Shown here: positions 62,771 through 64,000 of the stretch, piece by piece
Position numbering within the stretch: position 1 is the first letter of the stretch
Layout: every line of letters begins with the position of its first letter
Origin: an uncultured Lachnospiraceae bacterium
GTDB taxonomy: Bacteria; Bacillota; Clostridia; Lachnospirales; Lachnospiraceae
Direction of reading: 5' to 3'
Assembly: GCA_947169385.1 (NCBI GenBank)
Contig: CAMVPR010000001.1
Location: forward strand, 144,349-208,348
Length of the DNA: 64,000 nucleotides
Translations under genes and position numbers: made by a program
Notes under the pieces: generated by a model
What the model saw: only the letters and a program-made list of their open reading frames with translations
Database searches by the model: none
Told to the model about the DNA's origin: nothing

Positions 62771-63934
62771 TTACTTAACCTTAACTTTAACAACCTTGGT
62801 CTGAGCCGCTATATAGGTCACTACCTTAGTATCCTCATCAATATCAAATGTCTCATACGCTGTCACATAAATCTTATATGTGCCCTTCTTAGCCTTCTTC
62901 TTAACAGTAACCTTACCCTTATTGCTAACCGTAACATACTTACTATTACTGCTTGAATACTCGATAGGAGTTCCTTCTGATGACTTAGCCTTGATTGTAT
63001 ATGTCTGTTTCTTCTTCTTAACTTTGGAATACTTAAATGTCTTAGTTGCAGGTGTTGCAGTAACTGTCTGAGTCTTGAAATCATTGGTGTAAACATCGAT
63101 TACAAATGCATTTGACTCGCCAAAACTATCGCTATACACTCTGTTACCGATATCGAATGTATCAAGAGTCGCTCCATCATCCGGCCTTGTAGGATCATAA
63201 ACTCTCAAAGAAATATCAGCAGTCTTACCTGTACTGCTCTGCAAAAGCTCAACGAAATAGGTTAAAAGCTTGCTGGTGTTATACACATAGGTGCCCTCAC
63301 CGCTTGCAACCGGCGTCTCTTCACCTTTAAGATCCGTACCAAATATCAAGTCGTAAGTATTGCCGTTAAACTCGTAGGTATAAACCGGATACTCAATCTC
63401 ACTTCCGGGATCCTTATAAGTCTTAGTAGACTCCTTGTAATTGATAAATGAAACAGGGAACTTAACTTTATCATTTAAATTAAGAACTATCGTACCTGAT
63501 AAAGGAGAACCCTCAGCAGGATCCGTAAATTCATAAACATCCGGTATACTAGGATTCATCAGTCCTGTCTGATAGGTGTCTTCCTTAACCAAAGACTTCA
63601 AATAACCCTTAACATCAGCCGGACCGGTCTCACCATACTGAGCATCTCTGCTCTCTTTATAAATAGTTGCTCCGATTCCGTACCAAAAAATCTCCGAATC
63701 ACCTGTTTCAATGTAACACTCAGGATTATAATCAGGTATCATATCCTTGGTAAGAATAATCTGATCCCCTTTGGTAACAGGATACTTAAAAAGTGTCTTA
63801 ACTCCGGAATTAGTACCATAGAAAATGTTGATGTACCCACTTGGCAAAGCCTCTTCAGCATTTGCAGCGATACCTGTTGTCAAAGTAAATGCCATGACAA
63901 ATGTTAATAATAATGCAAAAAGTTTCTGTCTCAT
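62771..63934 (-). CDS. Secreted protein with C-terminal Big2-like domain
   Basis: 387 aa from ATG 63934 (AGGAGG six bases upstream). Signal peptide MRQKLFALLLTFVMAFTLTT. The main domain (about 30-290) is beta-rich and unknown, and the C-terminal 90 residues form a Big2-like Ig domain with SSNSKYVTVSNKGKVTVKKK. No catalytic motif is found. Likely a surface protein, similar in style to the CAP protein at 28965 and the deacetylase at 61284. Confidence 0.8.
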   Translation of the reverse strand: MRQKLFALLLTFVMAFTLTTGIAANAEEALPSGYINIFYGTNSGVKTLFKYPVTKGDQIILTKDMIPDYNPECYIETGDSEIFWYGIGATIYKESRDAQYGETGPADVKGYLKSLVKEDTYQTGLMNPSIPDVYEFTDPAEGSPLSGTIVLNLNDKVKFPVSFINYKESTKTYKDPGSEIEYPVYTYEFNGNTYDLIFGTDLKGEETPVASGEGTYVYNTSKLLTYFVELLQSSTGKTADISLRVYDPTRPDDGATLDTFDIGNRVYSDSFGESNAFVIDVYTNDFKTQTVTATPATKTFKYSKVKKKKQTYTIKAKSSEGTPIEYSSSNSKYVTVSNKGKVTVKKKAKKGTYKIYVTAYETFDIDEDTKVVTYIAAQTKVVKVKVK

Positions 63935-64000
63935 ATTCATCCTCCTCTTCAGTTAATTAGATAGTATTAATTATACTATAATTACAGGGGATAGTCTAGA

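Noticed and set aside
1..64000. Insertion sequence, prophage, rRNA or tRNA genes
   Set aside because: No transposase, integrase or structural phage gene was found, and no rRNA or tRNA sequence was recognised on either strand.

Overview
The window looks like a chromosomal segment of a low-to-mid GC Firmicute, most likely a gut or rumen Lachnospiraceae (Butyrivibrio/Pseudobutyrivibrio-like). The reasons are a T-box-controlled trpEGDCFBA operon, AGGAGG-type ribosome binding sites throughout, a GH5 cellulase with a CBM2-like domain, PEGA and Big2-type secreted proteins, and many dispersed palindromic intergenic repeats. This placement is inferred from gene content; no rRNA or tRNA gene was seen.

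Layout. 0-7.3 kb: the start of a membrane protein cut by the left edge, then the complete tryptophan operon on the minus strand, led by a T-box with a TGG specifier. 7.3-14 kb: a membrane GGDEF protein, a 622-aa protein of unknown function, aroE, hslO and a ZIP metal transporter. 14-34.5 kb: an accessory (defence/toxin) region. It holds a lipoprotein, a HipA/CtkA-like kinase with an HTH partner and two operator palindromes, a nucleotidyltransferase-like gene pair lying between CRISPR repeats, three tiny ORFs also lying between CRISPR repeats, and a 42-repeat array. These are followed by csn2-cas2-cas1-cas9 (type II-A), a divergent tracrRNA, a WYL regulator, a CAP-domain secreted protein, a DUF3990 ADP-ribosyltransferase-like toxin with an HTH antitoxin, and an 819-aa protein with a PI3K/HipA-like catalytic loop. 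34.5-64 kb: housekeeping and envelope genes. These are an NhaC antiporter, an EamA transporter, an RNA methyltransferase-like protein, a hybrid histidine kinase, a GtrA-YfhO fusion with a GT2 glycosyltransferase, an ABC transporter, phosphoglucomutase, secreted proteins, cca, a GH5 cellulase, an ArsR regulator, a MoxR-DUF58-transglutaminase operon, a polysaccharide deacetylase and a Big2-type secreted protein.

The CRISPR-Cas system can be assembled from the sequence. The pre-crRNA is read from the minus strand, starting at a leader that ends in ATTTGAG beside csn2. The tracrRNA is read from the plus strand, from a promoter that abuts the cas9 start codon. crRNA and tracrRNA pair in the SpCas9 pattern: a 6-bp lower stem, a 2/4 bulge and an upper stem. 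Cas9 keeps all its catalytic residues.

The most unusual structure is at the distal (old) end of the array. There, repeats are separated not by 30-nt spacers but by gene-bearing DNA: a 434-bp block with three small translationally arranged ORFs, the last an XRE regulator cut off exactly at a repeat, and a 1.6-kb block with a promoter and two genes. At least four families of dispersed repeats run through the window, including inside the trp operon and, as a 17-residue coding repeat, inside the transglutaminase gene.
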